Below are positions 16,398 through 25,416 of a stretch of DNA of 64,000 nucleotides, piece by piece. This DNA is from Streptantibioticus silvisoli (GTDB lineage Bacteria > Actinomycetota > Actinomycetes > Streptomycetales > Streptomycetaceae), in the NCBI RefSeq assembly GCF_027947535.2, contig NZ_JAAGKO020000004.1, forward strand, positions 62,001 through 126,000, written 5' to 3'. The position numbers were made by a program, and so were the translations under genes. How positions within the stretch are numbered: position 1 is the first letter of the stretch; every line of letters starts with the position of its first letter. Under the pieces are notes generated by a model that saw only the letters and a program-made list of their open reading frames with translations, made no database searches and was not told where the DNA came from.

Positions 16398-18440
16398 TCA
16401 CAGCGGAGGGTCGATGCGGGCGGTGGCGCGCAGGGCCTTCGGCGCCAGGCGGGACAGCAGGCGGGAGCCGACCGCCTCCGGGGTGACCGGTACGACGGCA
16501 GCGTTGCGAGCCACGGCGCGCAGGATGGCGTCGGCGACCTTCTCCGGTGGGTAGGCGCGGCGGCGGTAGAGCCGGGTGGTCCTGGCGCGCAGACGGTCCT
16601 GTTCCTCGCCGGACGTGCCGGTGAACCGGGCGGTGCGCGTGATGCCGGTGGTGACGATGCCGGGGCAGATGGCGGTGACGCCGATGCCCCGCGGAGCGAG
16701 TTCGGCGCGCAGGCATTCGCTGAGCATGAGGACGGCCGCCTTGGAGGTGCAGTACGCCGGCATGCTCCGGGACGGCAGATAGGCGGCGGCGGAGGCGGTG
16801 TTGACGATGTGGCCGCCCTGACCGCGTTCGGCCATCCGCTGCCCGAACAGGCGGCAGCCGTGGATGACGCCCCACAGGTTGACGTCCAGTACGTCACGCC
16901 AGTCGTCGGGGGTGGTGTCGAGGAAGGCGCCGGCCATGCCGATGCCGGCGTTGTTCACCAGGATGTCGACCACGCCGTGTTCGGCCGTGACGCGTTCGGC
17001 GAGCTTGTCCATCGCGTGCTCGTCGGAGACGTCCACCGTCTCCGCCCAGGCGCCAGCCGCGCCGCGTTCCGTCGTGAGCCGGGCGGTGTCGGCCACCGAC
17101 CGTGCGTCGCGGTCCACGGCCACCACCCGGGCACCGGAGCGCGCGAAGGCCAGTGCCGTGGCCCGTCCGATGCCGCTGCCCGCGCCGGTGACCAGGACGA
17201 GCCGGCCGCCGAACCGTTCGGTGTGCCGGTCCCGGCGCGGTGGCCGGCGCCGCGCGGTTCTGGGGGCGGCCGGTGTGTCGAGTGCGGCCTCGCCATCCGA
17301 GCCGTCGGTGCTGTTGCCGGTGCCGTCCGTGCCGTCCGTGCCGTCCGTGCCGTCCGTTCTGCCGTTGCTGCTGGCTACCCGCACGCCGTCCGGGATGCCT
17401 GCGCCAGCGGGTGTTGCCCCGGCGTCGAGCGTCTTGCCGGGGTGCGGTGCCACTGCGCTGTCGGGAGTGTGCTCGGCGGGATCGTTGCGTAGGGCGAACT
17501 CGGCGATCCAGTAGGCCAGTTGGTCGGGGCGGGTGCGCGGTACCCAGTGTTTGGTGGCCAGGGTGCGACGGGTCAGGTCGGGGACCCAGCGGTCGAGGTC
17601 GTCGTAGAGGTGCTCCGACAGGAAGGGGTCGCCAGTGGGGGTGATGAGTTGCACCGGGACCAGGGCGTGCGGGGCGGGGCGCGGGTGGCGCAGTCGCGGG
17701 CCGATGTTGTCCCGGTAGAGCCAGGCTCCGTGTGCGGCGTCCTGGGGGAGCGTGGCGGTGGGGTAGCCGGTGTCGGCGGGAAGGCGTTCGGCGCGTGCCA
17801 GCATCCGGGGCCACCGGCGGCCGAGCGGGCCGCGCCAGGCCAGTTCGGGCAGTACCGGGGTGTGCAGGGCGTAGACGTACCAGGACTTGGCGGTCTGTCC
17901 GGCGAGCTGGACGGCCCGGCGCGGTGTGGGGCGGCGCAGCCGGTCGGCGATCCAGTGGCCGAAGTGGTCCAGACAGGGGCCGGAGATGGAGGTGAACGAC
18001 GCGATCCGCTCGGCCGCCCGCGGCACGGTGGCGAACTCCCAGCCCTGGACCGACCCCCAGTCGTGGCCGACGAGGTGGACCGGCCGCTCCGGGCTGACCG
18101 CGTCCGCGACGGCGAGGAAGTCGTCGGTGAGCGCTTCCAGGCGGAAGCCGCCGCGCAAGGGCAGCGGTGCGCTCGATCCGCCGTGGCCGCGCACGTCGTA
18201 GAGGACGACGTGGAAGCGGTCGGTGAGCCGTTCGGCCACCGCCGACCACACCTCCTTGCTGTCCGGGTAGCCATGCACCAGGACCAGCGTCGGCCGGGCG
18301 GTGTCGCCGAACTCGACCACCGCCAGCTGGACTTCGCCGGAGGCCACGGTCCGCTCGCGGCCCTCGCGCCCTTCGCGGCCCTCGTCGCCCTCGCGGCCCT
18401 CGCCGGTTTGCCGGGCCTCTCGGCCGCCGTCGGCGTTCAT
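16398..18440 (-). CDS. EphD-like fusion: epoxide-hydrolase-type alpha/beta hydrolase plus short-chain dehydrogenase
   Basis: 680 residues. Residues about 33-335 form an alpha/beta hydrolase with HGYPD at 56-60 and GHDWGS at 125-130, where Asp127 is the expected epoxide-hydrolase nucleophile. Residues about 420-680 form an SDR with TGAGSGIG, NNAG and the active-site YCTSK. The architecture matches mycobacterial EphD (Rv2214c). The linker contains TDG repeats encoded by 9-bp DNA units (17321-17356), and the N-terminus has EGR repeats. AGGAGGTGA precedes the ATG at ideal spacing. It probably acts on epoxidised or oxidised lipids. Confidence 0.9.
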   Translation of the reverse strand: MNADGGREARQTGEGREGDEGREGREGRERTVASGEVQLAVVEFGDTARPTLVLVHGYPDSKEVWSAVAERLTDRFHVVLYDVRGHGGSSAPLPLRGGFRLEALTDDFLAVADAVSPERPVHLVGHDWGSVQGWEFATVPRAAERIASFTSISGPCLDHFGHWIADRLRRPTPRRAVQLAGQTAKSWYVYALHTPVLPELAWRGPLGRRWPRMLARAERLPADTGYPTATLPQDAAHGAWLYRDNIGPRLRHPRPAPHALVPVQLITPTGDPFLSEHLYDDLDRWVPDLTRRTLATKHWVPRTRPDQLAYWIAEFALRNDPAEHTPDSAVAPHPGKTLDAGATPAGAGIPDGVRVASSNGRTDGTDGTDGTDGTGNSTDGSDGEAALDTPAAPRTARRRPPRRDRHTERFGGRLVLVTGAGSGIGRATALAFARSGARVVAVDRDARSVADTARLTTERGAAGAWAETVDVSDEHAMDKLAERVTAEHGVVDILVNNAGIGMAGAFLDTTPDDWRDVLDVNLWGVIHGCRLFGQRMAERGQGGHIVNTASAAAYLPSRSMPAYCTSKAAVLMLSECLRAELAPRGIGVTAICPGIVTTGITRTARFTGTSGEEQDRLRARTTRLYRRRAYPPEKVADAILRAVARNAAVVPVTPEAVGSRLLSRLAPKALRATARIDPPL

Positions 18441-18544
18441 GCGGTCACCTCCTGACCCGGGGAACGGCGGCGTGGCCGTACGGACTCCGCCGCGGGCGTC
18501 CGTGACTCACTCAGCCGGTTCCATTGACTCCCCAATGAATCTGA

Positions 18545-18581
18545 CATCAACGAATGTGACAACGGTTGATGGCTGAGTCAA
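18545..18581 (-). promoter_or_regulatory. Candidate promoter and operator of the EphD-like gene
   Basis: On the minus strand TTGACT (18581-18576) and CACATT (18558-18553) are 17 nt apart in an AT-richer patch. A dyad CATCAAC/GTTGATG (18545-18551, 18565-18571) overlaps the spacer and -10, as a repressor site would. Confidence 0.45.
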
Positions 18582-18989
18582 GAGCCTCGCCCATCCTGTG
18601 GACAACGCCGCCGTGGACACCGTCCCTGTGGATAACTCCGGCTCCCGCTCGCCGGAAGCCGCAGCACCGGCGCTCCAGGTTCCCGATGAACCTCAGCCCC
18701 CGAGGACGGAAACCCCGGAGACGGAAACCCCGGATACGGAAGTCCCGAAGACAGAAGACGGAAGTCCCCGAAGAGCTCACCCGTCCCCGACTCCCGACCT
18801 CAGCTCCAACCCGCCACCCCAACCCGCCACCCCAACCCGCCGCCCCAATCCCCAACCCCCATTCCAACCCTCACCCCGACCCGCACATCGCCCCTCCCGG
18901 CCCCTACGGGGTACTCCCCCTCCAGGACTACGCCCGGTCGAGACTTCGGGGGGACGACGCGGGGCCGCCGGGGGCCCTACCGTCGGGGG
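18582..18989. other. Intergenic low-complexity region
   Basis: No gene is supported. Around 18706-18770, ACGGAAACCCCGGAG-like units repeat with roughly 12-15 bp spacing. From 18780 to 18900 the DNA is CCCCAACCC-rich. A plus-strand open frame through it (ending at 18993) encodes only Pro/Thr/Glu-rich sequence. Confidence 0.55.
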
Positions 18990-19943
18990 GTGACTGTGAT
19001 CCAGACCGAGGGCCTGACGAAGCGGTATCCGAGGGTGACCGCCCTGAACGGGCTGTCCATGGACATCGGGCCGGGGGTGACGGGACTCGTCGGCGCCAAC
19101 GGCGCCGGCAAGTCCACGCTGATCAAGATCCTTCTCGGCCTGTCGCCCGCCACGGAGGGCCGGGCGTCGGTGCTCGGGCTGGACGTGACGACCGAGGGCG
19201 CCGCCATCCGGGCCCTCGTCGGCTACATGCCGGAGCACGACTGCCTGCCGCCGGACGTGTCCGCGACGGAGTTCGTGGTGCACATGGCCCGGATGTCCGG
19301 GCTGGCGCCGACCGCGGCCCGCGAGCGCACCGCCGACACGCTGCGGCACGTCGGGCTCTACGAGGAGCGGTACCGGCCGATGGGCGGCTACTCGACCGGC
19401 ATGAAGCAACGGGTCAAGCTGGCGCAGGCGCTGGTCCACGACCCGAAACTCGTGCTGCTCGACGAGCCGACCAACGGCCTGGACCCCAAGGGCCGGGACG
19501 AGATGCTGGGGCTGGTACGGCGGATCCACGCCGACTTCGGCATCTCGGTGCTGGTCACCTCCCACCTGCTCGGTGAACTGGAGCGCACCAGCGACCACAT
19601 CGTAGTCATCGACGGCGGGACGTTGCTGCGTTCCTCCGCCACCCAGGACTTCACGCAGGCCACCGCGTCGCTCGCGGTCGAGGTGGCCGACTCCGACGAG
19701 CACCCCGACGGTACGAGCGCCCTCCTCGACGCGCTGACCGCGGCCGGGCTGACCGCCAAGGCCGACGGGCACCTGCTGCTGGTCGACATCGCCGGTGAGG
19801 ACACCTACGACGCGGTCCGCGACGCCGTCGCCGGTCTCGGGCTGGGCCTGATCCGGATGGAGCGCCGCCGACACCGCATAGCGGAGATCTTCGCGCCGTC
19901 GGCCCGCGAGTCCGCGCCCGAGCCGACCGCCGGAGCGGCCTGA
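18990..19943 (+). CDS. ABC transporter ATP-binding protein
   Basis: 317 residues: Walker A GANGAGKSTL (about residue 36), a degenerate signature STGMKQRVKLAQAL, and Walker B KLVLLDEPTNGLDPKG, followed by an ABC-2-type C-terminal extension. It resembles ATPases of drug or lipid export systems with separate permeases. GTG at 18990 is used; GTG at 18996 would fit the GGGGGG stretch slightly better. Related permease and ATPase genes lie at 21768-24391, beyond the DUF4185 gene, so one transport locus is likely. Confidence 0.88.
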   Translation: MTVIQTEGLTKRYPRVTALNGLSMDIGPGVTGLVGANGAGKSTLIKILLGLSPATEGRASVLGLDVTTEGAAIRALVGYMPEHDCLPPDVSATEFVVHMARMSGLAPTAARERTADTLRHVGLYEERYRPMGGYSTGMKQRVKLAQALVHDPKLVLLDEPTNGLDPKGRDEMLGLVRRIHADFGISVLVTSHLLGELERTSDHIVVIDGGTLLRSSATQDFTQATASLAVEVADSDEHPDGTSALLDALTAAGLTAKADGHLLLVDIAGEDTYDAVRDAVAGLGLGLIRMERRRHRIAEIFAPSARESAPEPTAGAA

Positions 19944-20216
19944 CGCGGCGCCGTCCCCAACCCGTCGGCACCGGAGCCGGAACGGGAGCCGAAGCCGGGG
20001 CGGGAGCCACTCGGACGGCGTCCGGAGCCCTGGCCCGCCCTCCGGCTCGACCCTTGGCCCACCCCCTGGCCCGACCCCCTGGCCCGGAGCCCCGGCCTCA
20101 CCCCTGGCCGGATTCCGAGCCGAATCCCTGGTCGGCCCGGTCGGGTTGTCGTATCGTGCGGCCGAAGTGACCACGAGTACCGCCGGACGCATGATCCTGC
20201 CCCCGGAGGAGCCGCC

Positions 20217-21374
20217 ATGCCCGAGCCGTCCCTGTCCCGGACCGCGGCCCAACTGGGGCTGACCTCCCGGCGCGCGGTTCTCAGAGCCGGGGCGGCCGGT
20301 GCCGCGACCGTGGTGGCCGGCGCGCTGACCGGGCCCGCGTACGCCGCCGACCGCGCCGGGACCGTCCGCGCCGCGGGGACCGCCGGGACCGGCCCGGGCC
20401 CCGCGCACCCCGATCTCATCACCGGCACCCGGGTCAGGGACCTCACCGGGCCCGCGCAGACCGGGCAGTTCGCGGCGCCGTGGACCGACCTGGGGATACC
20501 GGCGCTGTGCCCGGACGGCACGATGCTCTTCGTCTGCGGCGACACGTTCGACGGCGCGGGCGTGGGGGACACCGACTGGCGGGCGCCGGTCGGACTGCGG
20601 TCCAGCAGCGCCGACCTCGGTTCACTCGTCATCGACGGCAGCGTGGGCGGTTCGCACGCCGAGGGGCTGGTCCCGGAGGGGCACGTGAACGGGACGACCG
20701 CGATCCCGTCGGACGTGTTCACCGTCGGCGACACGATGTACCTGCACCTGATGCGCGGGGTGATCTACCAGACGGACCACACCGACTTCTGGCAGTCCAC
20801 CGACAACGGCGAGACCTGGACGTACCTGTGCCAGTTCCCCGGGGACCAGTACGGCGGCCAGTTCCAGCAGAAGAGTTACGCGGTCGCCGACGACGGCTAC
20901 TGCTACGTGCTGTCGTCGGTCTTCAACCGTGACGTCGTCTCCGACCTGCTGCTGCACCGGGTACCGCAGAACCAGCTGGGCGTCCCGTCCGCCTACCAGC
21001 CCTGGGGCTACGCCGGCGGCGTCTGGGCCTGGGGCAACTACCCGACGTCGGTCACCGCCTCGCGCCAGTGGGGCGAGATCTGCTTCCGCGCCATGGACGG
21101 CCAGTACGCGTTCACCTGGCTGAACATGGACGTGCTGTCGATCCGCGCGCAGGTCTTCCCGCTGCCGACGTCCGACCTGTTCGGCACGCCCGAGCAGACC
21201 GTCATCGTGCCGACCGCACCGGGCAGCGAGACCGGCAACGCGGTGGCCAGCCCGTACGGCGGGTTCGTCCTCCCCGGATCGACCTTCGCCGACTTCAACA
21301 TCGCCGTCAGCCAGTGGTACGACGACACCGACTACCGCGTCATGCAGTACCGGATCGCCGGCCTCACCACCTGA
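20217..21374 (+). CDS. Tat-exported DUF4185 protein
   Basis: 385 residues. The N-terminus has a twin-arginine signal (SRRAVLRAGAAGAATVV) with likely cleavage after AYA near residue 43. The mature part shows DUF4185 features: PDGTMLFVCGDTFDG, HTDFWQSTDNGETW and repeated aromatic Gly-Trp segments consistent with a small beta-propeller. It is a secreted protein, perhaps carbohydrate-acting or -binding; function is not established. GGAGGAGCC precedes the ATG. Its position between ABC genes suggests it serves the cell envelope. Confidence 0.87.
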   Translation: MPEPSLSRTAAQLGLTSRRAVLRAGAAGAATVVAGALTGPAYAADRAGTVRAAGTAGTGPGPAHPDLITGTRVRDLTGPAQTGQFAAPWTDLGIPALCPDGTMLFVCGDTFDGAGVGDTDWRAPVGLRSSSADLGSLVIDGSVGGSHAEGLVPEGHVNGTTAIPSDVFTVGDTMYLHLMRGVIYQTDHTDFWQSTDNGETWTYLCQFPGDQYGGQFQQKSYAVADDGYCYVLSSVFNRDVVSDLLLHRVPQNQLGVPSAYQPWGYAGGVWAWGNYPTSVTASRQWGEICFRAMDGQYAFTWLNMDVLSIRAQVFPLPTSDLFGTPEQTVIVPTAPGSETGNAVASPYGGFVLPGSTFADFNIAVSQWYDDTDYRVMQYRIAGLTT

Positions 21375-21767
21375 CCGCGTACGGCACCCCGCGAACGCCC
21401 CCGGCGGAGCCGCCGACAGCGCCCCCACCCGAACCACCCCGCAACGACCCCGGCCCCCGCAACGAACCCCGGCCGCCCGCAACGAGCCCCGGCCCCCGCA
21501 AGCCTCTCGCAACGCGCCCCCATCAACGCCCCCCAACGCCTCCGCAACACCCCCGCCCAAGCCCCGCCCAAGCCCCGCCCAAGCCCCGCGCAGCGGCTCC
21601 CATCCCGCCATCCCCTAGGGGCCCGGAGGGGAAAACCCCTACCTCTCACGGCTGACGCCGGGCCCCACCGTTCAGCCCCAAGGCTGACGACCCGCGCCCC
21701 GTGATCGGCGAGAGTGCTTCCATGACCAGGAAACGCGCGACCGGAACCCGGGACGGAGGGTGGGGCG
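21375..21767. other. C-rich repetitive intergenic region with hairpins
   Basis: No gene. GCCCCGCCCAA repeats about three to four times with 11-bp period near 21550-21590, after GCAACGNNCCCC-type repeats. CCCCTAGGGG (21612-21621) is a palindrome and AGGGG-AAAA-CCCCT (21627-21640) a hairpin, possibly terminating the DUF4185 transcript. Confidence 0.55.
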
Positions 21768-22673
21768 ATGACCGTTCCCACGGGTGAGCCGCCCGCCGGG
21801 GCCTCGCTCTACGACATCGGATACCGCCACTACGACGGCGAGCGGCTGGGCCGCTCGTACATCCGGCGGGCGCTGTTCTCGCAGAGCCTGCGCGGCGCCT
21901 ACGGGCTGGGCCGGTCGGGCAAGTCCAAGGTGCTCCCGATGATCCTGTTCGCGGCGATGTGCCTGCCCGCGCTGATCCTCGACGCGGTCACCGTCTACGC
22001 CCACCTGCACAAACCGCCGGTGGACTACACGCGGTACGCGATCTACCTCCAGGCGGTCATCGGGCTGTTCCTCGCCGCGCAGGCGCCGCAGGCGGTCTCG
22101 CGCGACCTGCGGTTCAAGACCGTGCCGCTGTACTTCTCACGGCCGCTGGAGCGGATCGACTACGTGGCGGCGAAGTTCGCGGCGATGGCCTCGGCGCTCT
22201 TCCTGCTCACCGGCATACCACTGGTCGTGCTGTACGCCGGCGCGCTGCTGGCGAAGCTGGACTTCTGGACCCAGACGGCCGGGTTCGGCAAGGGCCTGCT
22301 GTCGGTGGCGCTGCTGTCGCTGCTGTTCGGCGGCATCGGCCTGGTGCTGGCGGCGCTGACCCCGCGGCGCGGCTTCGGCGTGGCCGCGGTCATCGCGGTG
22401 CTGGTCATCTCCTACGGCGCGGTCAGCACCCTTCAGGGCATCGCGTACAGCCGCGGCAACGACACGGTGACCGGGTGGCTCGGGCTGTTCTCGCCGGTCA
22501 CGCTGATCGACGGCGTGCAGACCTGGTGGCTGGGGGCCTCGTCGTCGTTCGTCGGCGGGTACGGGCCGCCGAACGCGGTCGCCGGCACGGTGTACCTGCT
22601 GGTCGTACTCGGCCTGATCGCCGGGACGTTCGCGCTGCTCATGCGCCGCTACCGGAAGGTTGGCCTGGGATGA
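21768..22673 (+). CDS. ABC-2 type transporter permease
   Basis: 301 residues with six predicted membrane helices. The N-terminus (YDIGYRHYDGERLGRSYIRRALFSQSLR) is typical of Streptomyces ABC-2 permeases in this three-gene arrangement. GGAGGG lies before the ATG. The stop overlaps the next ATPase start (ATGA), so it is co-translated. The substrate is unknown. Confidence 0.86.
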   Translation: MTVPTGEPPAGASLYDIGYRHYDGERLGRSYIRRALFSQSLRGAYGLGRSGKSKVLPMILFAAMCLPALILDAVTVYAHLHKPPVDYTRYAIYLQAVIGLFLAAQAPQAVSRDLRFKTVPLYFSRPLERIDYVAAKFAAMASALFLLTGIPLVVLYAGALLAKLDFWTQTAGFGKGLLSVALLSLLFGGIGLVLAALTPRRGFGVAAVIAVLVISYGAVSTLQGIAYSRGNDTVTGWLGLFSPVTLIDGVQTWWLGASSSFVGGYGPPNAVAGTVYLLVVLGLIAGTFALLMRRYRKVGLG

Positions 22674-23587
22674 CCACCTTGACCCTCGACAACGTCTCCC
22701 GCTGGTTCGGCAACGTGGTGGCCGTCAACGACGTCAGCCTGACCGTCGGCCCCGGCGTCACCGGGCTGCTGGGCCCCAACGGCGCCGGAAAGTCGACGCT
22801 GATCAACATGATGGGCGGCTTCCTCGCGCCGTCCACCGGCACGGTGACCCTGGACGGCGCGGTGATCTGGCGCAACGAGCAGGTCTACCGTCACATCGGC
22901 GTCGTGCCGGAGCGCGAGGCGATGTACGACTTCCTCACCGGTTACGACTTCGTGCTCGCCAACGCCGAACTGCACGGGCTGCCGCACCCGGCCGCCGCGG
23001 CGCGCGCCGCGCTGTCCACCGTCGAGATGGAGTACGCGGCCGGCCGGCGCATCGAGACGTACAGCAAGGGCATGCGGCAGCGGGTCAAGATGGCCTCCGC
23101 GCTGGTGCACGAGCCGGCCGTGCTGCTGCTGGACGAGCCGTTCAACGGCATGGACCCGCGCCAGCGCCTCCAGCTGATGGAGCTGCTGCGCCGGATGGGG
23201 GCCGACGGGCGCACGGTGCTGTTCTCCTCGCACATCCTGGAGGAGGTCGAGCAGCTCGCACACCACATCGAGGTGATCGTGGCCGGCCGGCACGCCGCGT
23301 CCGGCGACTTCCGTGAGATCCGGCGCCTGATGACCGACCGGCCGCACCGCTACCTGGTGCGGTCCAGCGACGACCGGGCGCTGGCGTCCGCGCTGATCGC
23401 CGACCCGTCCACCGCCGGCCTCGAACTCGACCTGGGCGAACGCGCTCTGCTCGTCCAGGCGGTCGACTTCGCGCGCTTCACCCAGCTGCTGCCCCGCGTC
23501 GCCCGCGAGAACGGCATCCGGCTCTACGAGGTGTCGCCCTCCGACGAGTCGCTGGAAAGCGTCTTCTCCTACCTCGTCGCGGCCTGA
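22670..23587 (+). CDS. ABC transporter ATP-binding protein
   Basis: 305 residues: Walker A GPNGAGKSTL near residue 42, signature-like YSKGMRQRVKMASAL, Walker B AVLLLDEPFNGMDPRQ and the switch histidine in SSHILEEVEQ. The ATG overlaps the upstream permease stop by 4 nt, and a second permease begins 12 nt downstream. The three therefore form an ABC exporter operon. The C-terminal 80 residues are an accessory domain common in ABC-2 ATPases. Confidence 0.9.
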   Translation: MTTLTLDNVSRWFGNVVAVNDVSLTVGPGVTGLLGPNGAGKSTLINMMGGFLAPSTGTVTLDGAVIWRNEQVYRHIGVVPEREAMYDFLTGYDFVLANAELHGLPHPAAAARAALSTVEMEYAAGRRIETYSKGMRQRVKMASALVHEPAVLLLDEPFNGMDPRQRLQLMELLRRMGADGRTVLFSSHILEEVEQLAHHIEVIVAGRHAASGDFREIRRLMTDRPHRYLVRSSDDRALASALIADPSTAGLELDLGERALLVQAVDFARFTQLLPRVARENGIRLYEVSPSDESLESVFSYLVAA

Positions 23588-23599
23588 GGAGCACCCACC

Positions 23600-24391
23600 A
23601 TGTCCGCAACGCCCGCCACCGCGCCGGCCCCCGCCACGCAGCCCGGGCGGTCCGGCCCGGCACCGTTCTCGCTCTACCACCCGACCGTCGCGCGGCTGAC
23701 GTACCGGGCCCTGCTGAGCCGCCGCCGCGCGCTGTTCCTGTTCGCGCTGCCCGCGCTGCTGCTGGTGATGGCGACGGCGGTCCGGGCGCTCGGCGGCGCC
23801 GACGACGGCACCGCCAAGACGCTGCTGTCCGGCTTCGCGCTGGCCACGATGGTCCCGCTGACCGGGGTGATCGCCGGCACCGGGGCGATCGGGCCGGAGA
23901 TCGACGACGGATCGATCGTGTACCTGCTGTCGAAGCCGGTGCGCCGCTCGACGGTCATCTTCACCAAGCTGTGGGTGGCGATGGGCGTGACCATGCTGTT
24001 CTCGGCGATCCCCACGTTCTTCTCCGGACTGATCCTGGACGGCAACAGCCAGCACCTCGCCGTCTCCTTCGGGGTGGCCGCGGTGGTCGCCTCGGTGGCG
24101 TACAGCGCGATCTTCCTGCTGCTGGGCGTCGTCACCCGGCACGCGGTGATCGCCGGCCTGGTCTACGCGCTGGTGTGGGAGGCGCTGATCGGCAGCCTGG
24201 TGCCGGGCGCCGGCGACCTCAGCGTCCAGCAGTGGGCGCTCGCGCTGGCGGCGAAGGTGGCCGACCCCGGAGCGGTCACCTCGCAGGTCGGGCTGCCGGC
24301 CGGGCTGATCCTGCTGGTCGCCGTCACCGTCGGCGCGACCTGGTTCGCGGTGAGCCGGCTGCGTTCGCTGACCGTCGCCTCCGACGAGTGA
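23600..24391 (+). CDS. ABC-2 type transporter permease
   Basis: 263 residues with six hydrophobic helices after a Pro/Ala-rich cytoplasmic leader. SGFALATMVPLTGVIAGTGA and EIDDGSIVYLLSKPVRRSTV are characteristic of ABC-2 permeases, the latter being the elbow before helix 3. GAGGAG lies 8 nt before the ATG. It probably pairs with the 21768 permease as a heterodimer. Confidence 0.87.
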   Translation: MSATPATAPAPATQPGRSGPAPFSLYHPTVARLTYRALLSRRRALFLFALPALLLVMATAVRALGGADDGTAKTLLSGFALATMVPLTGVIAGTGAIGPEIDDGSIVYLLSKPVRRSTVIFTKLWVAMGVTMLFSAIPTFFSGLILDGNSQHLAVSFGVAAVVASVAYSAIFLLLGVVTRHAVIAGLVYALVWEALIGSLVPGAGDLSVQQWALALAAKVADPGAVTSQVGLPAGLILLVAVTVGATWFAVSRLRSLTVASDE

Positions 24392-24445
24392 GGCGGCGGC
24401 GCGGGCCGCGGTGAGCGACGCTGGGAGGAGCGGTCCACGGCCCGC

Positions 24446-24476
24446 TTGACCCTGACACCGTGTGAGGGGGTGAAGT
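24446..24476 (+). promoter_or_regulatory. MerR-type promoter/operator with 19-bp spacer
   Basis: TTGACC (24446-24451) and TGAAGT (24471-24476) are separated by exactly 19 nt. The spacer holds the dyad CCCTGACAC/GTGTGAGGG (24450-24458, 24460-24468, one mismatch). This over-long spacer with a central dyad is the classic MerR-activated promoter. It lies 10 nt from the ATG of a MerR gene, so autoregulation is likely. Confidence 0.75.
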
Positions 24477-24486
24477 CGAAGGCGTC

Positions 24487-25311
24487 ATGTTGAGTATCGG
24501 AGACTTCGCCAGATACGGCCGCGTGTCGGTCAGGATGCTGCGGCACTACGACGCGATCGGCCTGCTGCGGCCCGCCCGGGTGGACCCGGTCACCGGCTAC
24601 CGCGGCTACGAGGCGGCGCAGCTGGCCCGGCTGAACCGGGTGATCGCCCTGAAGGAGCTCGGTTTCAGCCTCCAGCAGGTCCGGGAGATCGTGGACGGGG
24701 AGGTCGGCGCCGGCGAGCTGCGCGGCATGCTGCGGCTGCGCCGGGCCGAACTGGAGACCGCGCTGGCCGAGGCCGGCGCGCGGCTGACCCGGGTCGAGGC
24801 GAGGCTCCGCACGATCGAGAGCGAGGGTGTCATGGACACCGACGACGTAGTGGTCAAGCGGATCGCGGCGGTACGGGTGGCGGAACTGACCGGGCGCGCG
24901 GCGGGTTACCGGCCACAGGACATCGGGCCGGTGGCCGGGCCGCTGTTCGACGCGCTGTGCCGGGAGCTGGACGCGGCCGGGGTGACGCCGGCCGGGCCGG
25001 GGATCGCGTACTACGAGGACGTGCCCGGCGGCGAGGAGGAGATCGTCGTCCACGCCGCGCTGCCGGTCGCGGTGGACGGCCGCGCCGCCTGGCCGTTCGC
25101 GGTCGTCGACCTGCCGGAGATCGCCGCGGCGGCCACCGTCGTGCACCACGGGCCGATGGACGACGTGCTGACGACGATGCAGACCCTGGGCCGCTGGATG
25201 GACGTCAACGGGCGAAGCTCCGCCGGATACCCGCGGGAGCTCTACCTGGACTGCCCGCCGGACCGGACCCGGTGGGTGACCGAACTCCAGGAGCCCCTGC
25301 GCCAGGGGTGA
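24487..25311 (+). CDS. MerR-family regulator with GyrI-like effector domain
   Basis: 274 residues. The MerR helix-turn-helix (IGDFARYGRVSVRMLRHYD) and dimerisation coil (LRRAELETALAEAGARLTR) fill residues 1-115. The C-terminal about 150 residues are a GyrI-like/BmrR-type ligand-binding domain. The domain order is that of multidrug-sensing activators. It follows the ABC exporter operon, which it may control, though the only obvious operator is in its own promoter. Confidence 0.9.
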   Translation: MLSIGDFARYGRVSVRMLRHYDAIGLLRPARVDPVTGYRGYEAAQLARLNRVIALKELGFSLQQVREIVDGEVGAGELRGMLRLRRAELETALAEAGARLTRVEARLRTIESEGVMDTDDVVVKRIAAVRVAELTGRAAGYRPQDIGPVAGPLFDALCRELDAAGVTPAGPGIAYYEDVPGGEEEIVVHAALPVAVDGRAAWPFAVVDLPEIAAAATVVHHGPMDDVLTTMQTLGRWMDVNGRSSAGYPRELYLDCPPDRTRWVTELQEPLRQG

Positions 25312-25416
25312 CCGGTCCTGTCACCGTCCGCCCGTACGCCGCCAGCCCCGGCCGGCCCGCACGGCCTCGCCCCCGCCCGTACGCCGCCGCACAGTGCCCC
25401 GCCTTACGCTCGGGGC

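Noticed and set aside
18598-18993. Plus-strand frame of 131 codons ending at the ABC ATPase start.
   Set aside because: Pro/Thr/Glu-rich translation of short DNA repeats, no ribosome binding site, no family.
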